DNA of 64,000 nucleotides from Erpetoichthys calabaricus (GCF_900747795.2 NC_041397.2:159281579-159345578); one strand, 5' to 3'; shown: positions 22,512 through 34,456, counted from the stretch's first letter. The notes: generated from the sequence alone by a model not told the origin. A program made the numbers and translations.

Positions 22512-22680
22512 CAAACCCGGAGCTTGTCAGTTCAAATCCTGGTACTGACACCACTGTGTGACCCTGAGGAAGTCACTTCACCTGCCTGTGCTGCAAAAAA
22601 CAAAAGTAATGTAACAAATTGTACCTCAGATGTTGCAAGTTGCTGGAATAAAGGCATAAGTAAAATAGATAAATATGTAT
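22512..22680 (+). mobile_element. MIR/CORE-like SINE fragment
   Basis: GTTCAAATCCTGG (B box) is followed by CTGTGTGACCCTGAGGAAGT and CACTTCACCTGCCTGTGC, the word order of MIR-type SINEs, and a degenerate AATAAA-rich tail. The A-box half is not recognised. Confidence 0.6.
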
Positions 22681-23299
22681 TATACACATAGGAACTATTC
22701 ATTTATTTTCAGTTAAGTCATCTGCAGCAAACCTTTATAAATGAGGGTTTCTCCTTTTTAGATAGTGCAAACTGTTTCTTCTTCATTGACGTTTTCTCTT
22801 GGGAGAGCTTTTTTCATTTCATTGAAAATTAAAGCAGCAGCTGCAAAAATATGTAGCTTTCTTATTAATTTTTCAACATTGTGTAAAATAAATTTATAAA
22901 GTAACATAAAAGGTTTAAATACTGGTTATCCTTTTACACTAAAATATTACTAAAGAGATACAAAAAAAGTAAAATGCATATGTTCTTTTTCTTTAAGGAG
23001 ATTAAATATTACTGAAGAAAAAAAAAAACTAAAACAGCCAAATGGGGCTATGCATACAAACTTAAAAGGTTTAAATAAAACAGCAATGTACACTTTTATT
23101 TTTACTTCCTTAACTTGTGGAGGGTGTATCCTGTAGCAATGCCCTAACTTTTTTCATGAAAGCCCGTTTCAGTCAAAAAGTCTTAAAAACAGGTGTAAAG
23201 ATATTGACAATAAGCTACGCAAACCCACCAAGACATGGAATCGTTTAAATCAAGTATCATTACATCTTCCTTTCTTAAAGAGAAGTAAGGCAGTACTTA

Positions 23300-23305
23300 T
23301 AAGCT

Positions 23306-23390
<85 letters not shown>
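23300..23390 (+). repeat. (TA)n tract next to a Helitron hairpin
   Basis: About 90 bp of TA-rich sequence directly before AAATCCCCGCGAAGTACTGC, the inverse of a Helitron 3' end. Confidence 0.9.
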
Positions 23391-23392
<2 letters not shown>

Positions 23393-24034
23393 AAATCCCC
23401 GCGAAGTACTGCTTTTAAATTTTTATTAAGAAGAAAAGCTTTTTAAATTGGGGGAAAATATCCCAATAAGAATTTGTTAAGGATCTGTTTTTTTGTGAAG
23501 CAGCCTTAACACAGCTTTTCCGCTGTTTTATAAACGAACGCCATATAAGGACTTCCTTTTTCGTTGCTTCGCCAAGGAAGGAGCCTTTTTATTAAATCCA
23601 AGGGTTCTTCGCTTTTTTTTTTGTTTGTTTATTACGATTGTTATAATTCTGTTTGTATACCACGTTATCAGTTCAGCACGCCGGTTGTAATATGTCCAAG
23701 CCGTGCAAGCTTACTGTTAAGAATGCAACATATAGTTGTACAGGAGAAAAGCAATCTTGCCTCAAATCAATGGCAACCTTTTGTAGGTCTATGAACTTAA
23801 TTTAAACTTTAGGTTTACCCGGTGCTTTCTTTCCGAAGTACCTGCACTCATGAATATGTCTGAATGCGTCAGTCGCTCAAATCCCCGCGCTTCGCACCGG
23901 CGAAGTACTGCTTTTAAATTTTTATTAAGAAGAAAAGAAAACCTTTTAAAATTGAGGGAAAATATACCAATAACAGTTTGTTAAGGATCTGTTTTTTTGT
24001 GAAGCTGCCTTCACTCGAGTGATCACTTCGAGCT

Positions 24035-24285
24035 GACTTGCTGGCTAACCATAAGCGTTACCTGGTAGGTAACCACCCATACAATCAGATTGTGAATCAG
24101 ACTATGAATGCCGTGAATGTAATTACCCCGAACTACATGCTGTCAAATAAACGAACCACACGCCATGGCGCAATTTTAGGGGCTACGCCTCTAGCGCTGA
24201 CATCCGAGGTTCGATTCCCATAAGGGAGTGAAGTGAGTGGGTGGTTACCTACTAGGTAACGCTTATGGTTGGCCAGCAAGTCAGC
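24035..24285. repeat. Inverted repeat with tRNA-like B-box word
   Basis: GCTGGCTAACCATAAGCGTT at about 24,039 is matched in inverse by AACGCTTATGGTTGGCCAGC at about 24,258, and ACCTGGTAGGTAACCACCCA by TGGGTGGTTACCTACTAGGT. Between them GAGGTTCGATTCCCATAAGG carries a B-box-like GGTTCGATTCC, and its inverse recurs near 24,437. It belongs to Helitron B. It is not a tRNA gene: no cloverleaf halves could be found. Confidence 0.6.
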
Positions 24286-25285
24286 TAACATCAGCCACAG
24301 TGCCTTCATTTGTGAGAAGCAGATCATAGAATGGTTGAAAATAGTTTACTGTCAAATAATGCAAAGAGTACGCGACACGTGTTTCCCCCTTATTCTTGGC
24401 TCATCAGGCGTACACAATCACTGCACTCGCTTACGGTAATCGAACCTCGGACGTCAGCGCTAGAGGGGCTTCGCAGCAGTGAAGTATTGCTTTTAAATTT
24501 TAATTAAGAAGAAAAGAAAACCTTTTTAAATTAAGTCTTAAAAAGAGGTGTAAAGATATTGACAATAAGCTACGCAAACCCACCAAGACATGCAATCGTT
24601 TAAATCAAGGCGCGAGTCGAAAAACACCATCCCATAATATTAGTTAACGATTAACACATTTCTATATGTATTGTAAGCATACAATACAACTGATAATATG
24701 TTGCGCTTATTTATCTGGTGTACCGACATTTTTGCGCGTTTAACGGCTGAAATCTAACGTGGTTTGTGCCCTTCAGAATGAAAAGAGTTTGCATTTACCT
24801 TTTTAATAAAAGGCGAGCTTTTAAGCCTGAGAAATCACCCCGTAAATGCACACGTTTAATTGCACATGTGTTAATATGTATGCTTACACAGTATTAAAAG
24901 ACACTCAACAATTAACGTCATTTACCTTCATTCCCGCGTTTGACTCGTGCTGTAAATCTCTTCCTCTTTTTCAGTTCACGTGATTACGTAGGAGGCGTAA
25001 TATGTGATGACGCGATACGTGACTCCGCCTCCTCCATTAGAGTATATGGACAAAAAACAGGTTCCAGTTATGACCATTCCGCGTAGAATTTCGAAATGAA
25101 ACCTGCCTTACTTTTGTAAGTAAGCTGAAAGTAATGAGCCTGCCAAATTTCAGCCTTCTACCTACACGGGAAGTTGGACAATTAGTGATGAGTCAGTCAG
25201 TCAGTCAGTCAGTCAGTCAGTCAGTCAGTCAGTCAGTGAGTTAGTGAGGGCTTTGCCTTTTATTAGTATAGATATATATACATAT

Positions 25286-25854
25286 TGTGAATGATTGAGG
25301 TCTCCGTGACCCGTTGAACCCTCTGATCAGATGTCAGACACCAGATAAAAATCCAATTATTATTTATTGTATAATAATAATGTGCACCAAGCACCCTACA
25401 CTCCACAATACTCATAAATAAATCAATAATCAATACAAAAACCAATCCTCCTCTCCCAGACGCGTTGCCACCCTTCCACCCAGCTCAGCTCGACGTCTGG
25501 GATTTCCCATAGTCCTTTTATATCCCCTGACCCAAAGTGTTTCCCATCCTACAGTCCATGTGATTTCTTATCACTTCCGGGTCAGATAAAAAGTCCTTCT
25601 CTTCAACCTGGAAACACGTCGTTCCTTCTGGTCATCTGATCATGACGTGTTTCCGGGTTATAGGGAACGTATAAGTCTTTGAGCCTCCCTGCAGCGTCCT
25701 CTGGTGGGCCCCACGGTGTCCAGCAGGGTTGGGAATAAAAACTCCATTGTCCATAATTCCCTGCTGGTCTTCGGGGCACTTCCATGCTACAGGAAGGGCT
25801 CCATCTAGCGGCCTGGGGGTATTGGCCGGGATGAACAGCCGGCCATCTCACACA
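25286..25854 (-). mobile_element. Solo LTR, copy 2 (fossil)
   Basis: A 569-bp segment begins TGTGAATG and ends CTCACACA, with the 4-bp duplication ATAT at 25,282-25,285 and 25,855-25,858. It is clearly related to 15,437-16,004 along its whole length. The minus strand has the same AATAAA-type and TATA-type signals. It lies in Helitron A just outside the 5' end of Helitron B. No internal region is present. Family: Gypsy-like or related, not certain. Confidence 0.82.
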
Positions 25855-25907
25855 ATATCTACATGTATATATATATATATAGACATACATATATACATAC
25901 ATACATT

Positions 25908-27060
<1,153 letters not shown>

Positions 27061-27156
27061 AAGAGAAGGTCTGTGATACGGTTTGCATATTTGCAGCTGG
27101 AGATCCACTAAGGGAGAAAAAAGAATCACGTATCATAAAACAGTTTTTTTTAAAAT

Positions 27157-27197
27157 TCCTGAGCTTTCAACCCCTATCAGGGGTCTTCATCAGAGGA
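27157..27197 (-). ncRNA. Candidate minimal hammerhead ribozyme motif in the Penelope-like 3' region
   Basis: The minus strand reads TCCT, CTGATGA, a hairpin ACCCC-TGATA-GGGGT, GAAA, GCTC, AGGA. CTGATGA and GAAA are the invariant hammerhead boxes, the hairpin is stem II, and TCCT/AGGA can form stem I. Stem III would be almost absent (GC between GAAA and TC), so activity is doubtful. Hammerheads with very short stem III are known from Penelope-like elements. Confidence 0.45.
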
Positions 27198-27312
27198 TAA
27201 TGCTTAGACTTACAAGAATCAAAGGCAATATATAGCAACACATTCAGTGGGGGGTGGGGGGAGGTGGAGGTGACTAAGTCAGTAAGATCAAGGGGGGGGT
27301 TGAATAGTTTAT

Positions 27313-27903
27313 TTATTGTGTACATGTTCTTCTTAAGTTGGCATATGCTGGATTTATGTCCAAGTGTCTGTTGATGGCGTTTTCATCTGATAGCCAAGAC
27401 TCGGCCAACTCTCTGGCACTTTTAGTACTGGCCTTAAATTTTACTTTTGCGTTGTCCCAGTTGAATGTGTGTCCTGTCGATTTAGTATGTGCATAGATCA
27501 AAGATAGTGCGTCCTTTCTTCTGACGGCGTTGCGATGTTCCTGTACATGTGTTGAGATTCTTTTTGACGTTTGTCCTATGTATACCGCTGAGCAAGAATT
27601 GCATGGAATGCTATATACTGCGTTTCGTGTTTCGGCTGTCGATTTCTTGTTTTTAGCATTAAACAGGACCGTGCGCAGATTGTTCGTGGGTTTATGTGCT
27701 ATTCTGATGCCCCACTTGGTCAGGGTGCGTGCTGTGCCTTCTGACACATTATGGTGATAAGGGAGTGAGTGCCAGGTGGGGTGGGGGTTCTGATTTAAGT
27801 CGATTGTTTGCTGATTCATTTGGCGTCTGCTGTGTAGACTCCAATTAATGAATGTTTTTGAGTATCCGTTCGAGGTGAAAATAACACATAAAAAATAGCA
27901 CAT
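27313..27903 (-). pseudogene. GIY-YIG endonuclease domain of a Penelope-like element
   Basis: The 196-residue frame begins with the RT-endonuclease linker (HNVSEGTARTLTKWGIRIAHKPTNNLRTVL, given here as parts HNVSEGTART, GIRIAHKP and NNLRTVL, about 51-80). It continues with the GIY-YIG signature VYSIPCNSCSAVYIGQT (96-112) and the following EHRNAVRRKD segment (122-131). In this family the domain nicks target DNA for priming by the element's RT. The frame is open to its natural C terminus, but the protein lacks its RT, so it is a fragment. The apparent Met lies at or near the truncation point and is not a true start. Confidence 0.85.
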
Positions 27904-29107
27904 AAACCCACGAACAATAAGGCGCTCTGCTGTTTTTTTGTGAAGCAGCCTTTACACAGCTTCTCCGCTGTTTTATAAACGAATGCCATATAAGGCCATC
28001 CTTTTTCCTTGCTTCGCCAAGGAAGCAGCCTTTTTATTTAATCCACGGGTTCTCCGCTGTTTTATTGTTCGTTTATTATGATTGTTATAGTTCTCTTTGT
28101 ATACCACATTGTCAGTTCAGCACTCCGGTTGTAATATGACCAAGCTGTGCAAGCTTACTTTTGAGAATGCAACGTATAGTTGTACAGGAGAAAAGCAATC
28201 TTGCCTCAAATCAATGGCAACCTTTTGTAGGTCTATGAACTTAATTTAAACTTTAGGTTTACATGGTGCTTTGTTTCCGAAGTACCTGCACTCATGAATA
28301 TGTCTGTATGCGTCAATCGCTTCATATTGTTTTCCTACATTATCAATTGTGTAATGTGTTTTTTGAACAGGTTTGACTCATAGAAGTGATCACTCGTGCT
28401 GCGTTCAGTCAGTTCACGTGAGCCGCTCTCTTGTGTGATGCTGCGATGTCCACAGCTTTATTTAATGTTAGCTAAGACCCAGCACTTAAAAGTTTCTCGC
28501 TACAGCAATTTTAACTCTGTTACAAAGTGATCCAAAGTCTTGTGTATACCTCGTGTCTTCTCATTAAACTTGTATGTCGCGAATATGGTATTGCAAACGG
28601 CAGCGGGAGCGTTTCTATAAACTTAATTTAAACTTACGGTTTACACCGTGCTTTGTTTCCTCAGTAGCTGCACTTATGAATATGCTTGTATGCGTCACTC
28701 GCTTGCTTCTTATTGTTTCGCTGCCTTCTCAATTGTGTAATGAATGTTTTCTTCAGCACTCTTTGGGGCTCTTCCTTGTTTTCTACATACTGCGTTCACA
28801 GTCAGTTCACGTGATTACGTGGGAGGCGTGATGACGCGATACGCAACTCCGCCTACAACGGCCATTGAGCTGCAGTCTATTACAGTATATGGACAAAAAA
28901 GATGTTCCAGTTATGACCATTACGCGTAGAATTTCGAAATGAAACCTGCCTAACTTTTGTAAGTAAGCTGTAAGGAATGAGCCTGCCAAATTTCAGCCTT
29001 CCACCTACATGGGAAGTTGGAGAATTAGTGATGAGTGAGTCAGTCAGTCAGTGAGTGAGTGAGTGAGTGAGTGAGTCAGTGAGGGCTTTGCCTTTTATTA
29101 GTATAGA

Positions 29108-30598
29108 TAGATTGTAATATGTACAAAAATGTACTGACAGTGCTCCATCATTATACAGAGAAGTTCAATATGGTGTCCTGCAGGGCTCAGAACTGGGACC
29201 TTTACTATTCTCAATTTACATGCTTCAACTGGGGTCTATCATTAGGAAACATAATGTTAATTTTCACTCGTATGCAGATGACACCCAGTTATACCTTTCA
29301 TTTAGATCAAATGAAGTTTCTCTGATGTTGTCTTTAATTAGTTGTGTTAGTGAATTAAAGGAGTGGATGGATGAGAACTACTTGTCGTTAAACACAGATG
29401 AAACAGATGTTAACTGTTGGAGGGAATGACGCTGATCACAACAATATTCTGTTATCATTTAATTCAGTTGGAATCACCATTAATTTTATTGAATGAGCCT
29501 GCAATCTAGGAGTTATCTTTGACTCTAGCATGTCATTTAAAGTGCATATTACAAAGATGTCCAATTCATGTTTCTTCCATCTTAAAAATGGTGAGAAATT
29601 AAGGCGCTTTCTAAATAAACATGATTTTGAGAAATTAATTCATGCATTTATTTCTAGTAGGATTGACTACTGCAATGCGGTGTTCACTGGATGTTCAAAC
29701 TGTTCTTTATACAGCCTTCTGTTAATCCTAAATGCTGCTGCAAGAATTATTACAAAATCAAGAAAATATGAACACATAACTCCAGTTCTTAAATCCTTAC
29801 ACTGGCTCCCGGTTAAGTTTAGGACAGATTTCAAAATCCTTCTTTTAGCATATAAAGCATTAAATGTCCAAGGTCCGGCTTATTTGTCTGAACTTATCAT
29901 GACTTACAAACCTGAGCTCACATTAAGATCTCAAGATGCCGGTCTGCTTATGATTCCAAGAATTAATAAAATAACAGTGGGAGGTCAAGCTTTTAGTTAC
30001 AGGGCCCCTAAACTGTGGAATGGTCTGCATGCTATCATAAGAGGTGCCCCTTCGGTCTCAGCTTTTAAATCCCGGCTGAAGACTCACTACTTCAGTTTAG
30101 CATATCCTGACTAGAGCTGTTGATTAACTGTACAGACTGCATCTCTGTTGTTAGTCATTAGCACTAAAACATAAGTAACATGAAAGTAATAATTTGATAC
30201 TAACCCTCACCTATTCTGTTTCTCTTCACTGTACTCAAATGTGGCACTTGGTGCCATGGCCCACCTGCCAAGTTGTTTTGCCTACCTAAGGTAAAGTCAT
30301 TCCTGATGGAGGATTGCTGGAATCGTGGGAAAGAGGGGTCCTTTCATTTGATTAGTGCTATTTCAGCTGTGGAATGACCAAATGGGGGAGGCAGCTTGAT
30401 GAATGAGGTCTCCAGGACTCTAAACAAATCCAAATCATATTATATGATATCATCTACTGTTAAATTGTACTCCATACTTCTAAAATTTTTATTTCTATAC
30501 TGTATTGAGGATTTGTTCTGTTCTGTGTATTGTACTGTATTGTATTGACCCCCATCTTTTGGGCTAAACAAAAAATAAATTGTATTGTATTGTATTGT
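29108..30598 (+). mobile_element. L2-b LINE, 3' piece
   Basis: Continues 18,746-19,318 beyond Helitron A in the same sense: the C-terminal half of the RT, ORF end at 30,114, and a 3' UTR with (TGTAT)n/(ATTGT)n at about 30,520-30,598. TGTCC occurs at both outer junctions with L2-a (near 18,735 and 30,597), which may be a short target duplication. Confidence 0.88.
29220..30114 (+). pseudogene. L2-b reverse transcriptase, C-terminal half
   Basis: The frames read [21 protein letters not shown] (about 29,167-29,229), [17 protein letters not shown] (about 29,253, active-site ADD), [15 protein letters not shown], then from 29,530 a 194-residue frame. That frame contains LIHAFISSRIDYCNAVFTGC, LKSLHWLPVKFRTDFKILLLAYKALN and VSAFKSRLKTHYFSLAYPD, the normal L2 C terminus. 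One or two frame breaks near 29,430-29,530 divide it. The 194-residue part is open and ends at a natural stop. Confidence 0.88.
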
Positions 30599-30885
30599 CC
30601 GTCTTACCACTAACTGAATGCTCTGCTCCCCAGCTTTGGAACTCACTACCACCTGAGCTTAGAAATATTGAATCATGTTCACTTTTCAGATCTAAACTTA
30701 AAACTCATTTGTTTAAGACTGCTTTTTCTCTTTGATTACAATTGCTCTGTCTGATTTTAACTTTTGTATTTTACTTATTGTTTATAATCTGTGTTTTGTC
30801 TATTGTTTGGTGTCCTTGAGAGTTTAGAAAGGCACCTACAAATAAATAAAATGTTTTATCATTATTATTATATGTTGGCCTAGAC
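30599..30885 (+). mobile_element. L2-a LINE, 3' end
   Basis: CSAPQLWNSLPPELRNIESC and FRSKLKTHLFKTAFSL are the last ORF2 block of an L2 element. They continue the reading that stopped at 18,745. The 3' UTR ends with AATAAATAAAATG and an ATT-rich tail that abuts R2 sequence. Confidence 0.85.
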
Positions 30886-31183
30886 CTCTGCTACAGCTAT
30901 ATTTATCACCACAGATTTGGCAGGTGAAACGTTTGACCTTGGGAGGTCTCCTGCTGGTTCTGCACTTAGCCTGATGACAGGTGATGGCGTGATGATGGTT
31001 GCAACTAATTTTAGTGCAGTTTTTACATTTAAAAATGATTTTCTTATTGTGGTGTTTGATTTTGTAGTGCTTAATCAGTCTTAGTAGGGTGTCTACAAAG
31101 TCCTCACAGTAGAGGCAGTAGTAAGAATGTTCTGGGATAACGATGGTCAAATTATCCCAAGTATTCATTTTTCTTGCATCCAT
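30836..31183 (-). pseudogene. R2-like N-terminal zinc-finger region
   Basis: The 115-residue frame has three finger-like groups: C23-x2-C26...H39...H44 (YYCLYC...KHYKIKH), C53-x2-C56...H65...H70 (FKCKNC...), and C88-x2-C91...H104 (FTCQICGDKYSCSRGLGQH). R2-clade proteins use such N-terminal C2H2 fingers and a Myb domain to bind rDNA; three fingers fit the R2-A type. After GLGQH the sequence runs into the L2-a ATT tail, so the last ~10 residues of the frame are not R2, and the insertion falls in the third finger. Same strand and correct order as the R2 RT at 13-14 kb. Confidence 0.7.
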
Positions 31184-31290
31184 ATTATCTGGAACAAGAA
31201 AGAGATATACAAGATTAACAATTATTCATTATGTGCTGTAGCTTAGCACTAAACTTATCCTATGCAACAATACTTATAGGATTGGGTTAC
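30886..31290 (-). mobile_element. R2-like LINE, N-terminal part
   Basis: The 5' portion of the R2-like element whose RT lies at 12,641-14,757: a short upstream region (31,184-31,290) and the zinc-finger frame. L2-c abuts it on the right and L2-a on the left. Confidence 0.7.
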
Positions 31291-31828
31291 GTACGAACAA
31301 CAACAACAACATTTATTTATATAGCACATTTTCATACAAAAAGTAGCTCAAAGTGCTTTACATAATGAAGAAAAGAAAAATAAAAGACAAAATAAGAAAT
31401 TAAAATAAGACAACATTATTTAACATAGAAAAAGAGTAAGGTCCGATGGCCAGGGGGGACAGAAAAAACAAAAAAAAAACTCCAGACGGCTGGAGAAAAA
31501 AATAAAATCTGCAGGGGTTCAAGGCCATGAGACCGCCCAGTCCCCTCTGGGCATTCTACCTAACATAAATGAAATAGTCCTCTTTGTATTTAGGGTTCTC
31601 ACAGAAGGACTTGATGATGATGGTCATGCAGACTTCTGGCTTTTAATCCATCACTGTTGGAACATCACGGTGCTTTGAGTAGATGGTGGTGGCGCAAGCC
31701 GCCACCAAAAGGATACCGGAAAAGGAAACAGAAGAGAGAGTAAGGGTTAGTACACATTTTAAAGCCACCATGAATAGTTATTATAATGAATTGGATATAC
31801 AGAGTATCAGGATTAAATTGCAGTGAAG

Positions 31829-32323
31829 TTATGAGAAGGCCATGTTAAAATAATGTGTTTTCAGCAGTTTTTTAAAGTGCTCCACTGTATTAGCCTGGCG
31901 AATTCCTATTGGCAGGCTATTCAAGATTTTAGGTGCATAACAGCAGAAAGCCGTCTCGCCACTTCTTTTAAGTTTTGCTCTTGGAATTCTAAGGAGACAG
32001 TCATTTGAGGATCTGAGGTTACGATTTGGAATATAAGATGTCAGACATTCCGATATATAAGATGGGGTGAGATTATTTAAGGCTTTATAAACCATAAGCA
32101 GAATTTTAAAGTCAATCCTGAATGACACAAGTAACCAGTGTAGTGACATCAAAACTGGAGAAATGTGCTCGGATTTTCTTTTCCTGGTTAGGATTTTAGC
32201 ACCTGCATTCTGTACTAGTTGCAAATGATTTATGTCTTTTTTGGGTATTCCTGAGAGGATTGCGTTACAGTAATCTAGCCGACTGAAAACAAACGCGTGA
32301 ACTAATTTCTCAGCATCTTTCAA
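31829..32323 (-). pseudogene. L2-c ORF2 C-terminal region
   Basis: The 164-residue frame carries KLVHAFVFSRLDYCNAILSG, LQLVQNAGAKILTRKRKSEH, LMSLHWLLVSFRIDFKILLM and VEHFKKLLKTHYFNMAFS, the standard L2 C terminus, ending at a natural stop. It continues the RT frame at 32,399-33,286 after a short gap with stops. Confidence 0.9.
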
Positions 32324-32398
32324 TGATATAAGAGGTCTAACTTTTGCTATGTTTCTTAAGTGAAATAATGCTGTCCTAGTGATCTGATTAATATGCGA

Positions 32399-33286
32399 TT
32401 AAAAATTCAGATTACTGTCAACAGTTACCCCTAAACTTTTTACCTCCGTCTTGACTTTTAATCCTAATGCATCCAGTTTATTTCTAATAGCCTCATTGTA
32501 TCCATTATTACCAATCACTAAGATTTCAGTTTTCTCTTTATTTAGCTTGAGAAAATTACTATTCATCCATTCTGAAATACAAGTTAGACATTGTGTTAGT
32601 GAATCAAGAGAATCGGGGTCATCATGTGCTATCGATAAATACAGCTGTGTGTCATCAGCATAGCTGTGGTAGCTCACGTTGTGCCCTGAGATAATCTGAC
32701 CTAACGGAAGCATGTAGATTGAGAAGAGCAACGGACCCAGGATAGAGCCTTGTGGAACACAATATAGGATATCATGTGTCTTTGAGTTGTAATTACCACA
32801 ACTAACAAAGAATTTTCTCCCTGCCAGGTAGGATTCAAACCAATTTAAGACACTGCCAGAGATGCCCACCCATTGACTAAGGCGATTTCTAAGAATATTA
32901 TGATCAATGGTGTCAAATGCGGCACTCAGATCTAAGAGGATGAGAACAGATAAATGGCCTCTGTCTGCATTTACCCACAAGTCATTTACTACTTTAACTA
33001 GTGCAGTTTCTGTGCTGTGATTTTTTCTAAAACTTGACTGAAATTTATCAAGAATAGTATGTTTATTGAGGTGGTCATTTAACTTCATAATGACTGCCTT
33101 CTCCAGAATTTTACTTAAGAAAGACAGGTTAGAGATGGGTGTAAAATTTTCAAGAGCACAGGGGTCGAGGTTATTTTTCTTAAGTAGGGGTTTAACTACA
33201 GCAGTCTTAATACAGTCTGGGAAGACCCCCGTATCTAATGCCGAATTTACTATGTCAAGAAAATTATCAATTAGCACGCCCGACAT
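32399..33286 (-). pseudogene. L2-c reverse transcriptase
   Basis: The 295-residue frame has the RT motifs in order: VVKPLLKKNNLDP (about 29-41), FTPISNLSFLSKILEKAV (about 47-64), FRKNHSTETALVKVVNDL (about 83-100), LILLDLSAAFDTIDHNIL (114-131), [20 protein letters not shown] (about 180-199) and [10 protein letters not shown] (213-222), with the two catalytic aspartates. It then shows KTEILVIG and VKSLGVTVDSNLNF. An in-frame interruption near 32,399 separates it from the C-terminal frame. Upstream, TCVLDPIPTNFF belongs to the same protein, so the Met is internal. Confidence 0.9.
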
Positions 33287-33519
33287 TTCTTTGAAAAAAT
33301 TTGTTGGTATTGGGTCAAGGACGCAGGTGGTGGGTTTAGATATCGAAGTGTTAGATGTCGATCTACAACGGCTGTCGGTCGTCCGGTGTAATGGTAAGAC
33401 CTAGCCTAGATCTAGTAAATGTTCTGGGGACTGTGTCCAACCAGAAACACTTTTGTACACATCAATTAAAACCTTAACCTCCTGGGCTGAGGTAAAGGAG
33501 GATTTTTGAGACCTCACAT

Positions 33520-34283
33520 CCATGTGTGATTGTCTCTCAGGAACTTAATAAGGAGGCTACATATCAACCCGAACCTTACAATTATGTTTCTCGGGTAAGA
33601 AACACAGAGGTAGCTGGAGGTCGACCAGCAATATGTGTGAGACACTCCTGCCATATATGTATCACAAGAGGCATAATAGAGTTATCAAAATCATTTTATT
33701 TAGTTATTGGTTCAGATGTTGGTTGCCACATCCATATGTGGGTTACCATTGATTTCCTTGGAATCTCTTGGTGTAACCACATCCATGTGTGGTGATATAT
33801 ATGAATCAAGTCTTTCAGTCAGGAATTCTCATATTTACCCGGCCTTTACAACTGCGACCCCTGGGTAGGATTCACAGAGGAGCCATGGAGGACCCACCAG
33901 CATTAAGTCTGGGTCGCTCTGTATATTCTTTTTGGCACTAGTGGGGGGTCCACATCCATATGTGTACCAACCCAGTGCTATATTGTATGATAACACCCTC
34001 AGCCACCCAGGCCATTGTAACTGTGAATCATGGGCATATTTTACGGAGGTGTCAGAGATGTCAGAGAGGACCCACCAACAATACGTTTTGGATGCTTCCA
34101 ACATTATCTAACATTGTTCTTTTGTCATTGAAGGGAGGTCCACATCCATGTGCATGCCAACCCATGCCATATTTGTAGGGTAATGCCCTCAACCACTCAG
34201 ACCTTGCAACTGTGATTCCTGGGCAGAATTCACAGAGGTGTTATTGAGGTCCCACCTGCAATACGTGTGTGACGCTCATCTTA
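33520..34283 (+). repeat. Degenerate minisatellite, ~170-190-bp units (left part)
   Basis: Units share TTACAACTGYGAYYCCTGGG, AGGATTCACAGAGG-like and ACCCACCAGCAATA-like words and GTCCACATCCATRTG, seen at about 33,571, 33,843, 34,012 and 34,202. The copies are diverged. The array is interrupted by Helitron C and continues at 38,540. Confidence 0.75.
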
Positions 34284-34307
34284 TCTATACTAATAAAAGG
34301 CAAAGCC

Positions 34308-34456
34308 CTCACTCACTCACTCACTCACTCACTCACTCACTCACTCACTCACTCACTCACTCACTCACTCACTCACTCACTCACTCACTCACTCACTCAC
34401 TCACTCACTCACTCACTCACTCACTCACTCACTCACTCACTCACTCACTCACTCAT
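34308..34456 (+). repeat. (CTCA)n tract next to the Helitron 5' end
   Basis: About 37 CTCA units sit between GGCAAAGCC and ATCACTAATTCTCCAAC of Helitron C. The same place in Helitrons A, B and D holds shorter CAGT/GAGT tracts (inverse strand), so the repeat is part of the family and expands. Confidence 0.95.

Larger units (their letters stand above)
21998..23200. repeat. Long inverted repeat with a SINE in its left arm
   Basis: The left arm (21,998-22,147 plus about 22,448-22,508) is matched in inverse by 23,004-23,200. Matching words include CCTCCACAAGTTAAGGAAGT against ACTTCCTTAACTTGTGGAGG and GCATAGCCCCATTTG against CAAATGGGGCTATGC. The left arm is split by the SINE. A ~0.5-kb loop holds a MIR-like SINE fragment. 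It may be a DNA transposon with long terminal inverted repeats; no transposase frame is present. Confidence 0.8.
21322..25272 (-). mobile_element. Helitron B, nested in Helitron A
   Basis: The 5' end TCTATACTAATAAAAGGC lies at 25,272 on the minus strand and the 3' end TATTTTGCTAG at 21,322, flanked by A (21,321) and T (25,273) on the plus strand. Inside are further hairpin-type 3' ends (about 21,697, 23,389, 23,876 and 24,464). The element is therefore a composite of several head-to-tail Helitron ends. No intact Rep/helicase frame is seen. A (CAGT)n tract at 25,190-25,240 marks the 5' end. Confidence 0.75.
31297..33515 (-). mobile_element. L2-c LINE, 5'-truncated
   Basis: On the minus strand the 3' UTR ends with GCTATATAAATAAATGTTGT and a (GTT)n tail at about 31,297. 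The ORF2 C terminus and RT lie to the right. The 5' end at about 33,515 falls near the start of the RT region, followed by minisatellite sequence. It is the best preserved L2 of the window, with two long frames. Confidence 0.88.

Noticed and set aside
24190-24225. tRNA gene with GGTTCGATTCC
   Set aside because: Only a T-arm-like word is present; no acceptor, D or anticodon arms fit.
34308-34456. Regular array as CRISPR-like
   Set aside because: It is a 4-bp simple repeat without spacers, in a eukaryotic Helitron.
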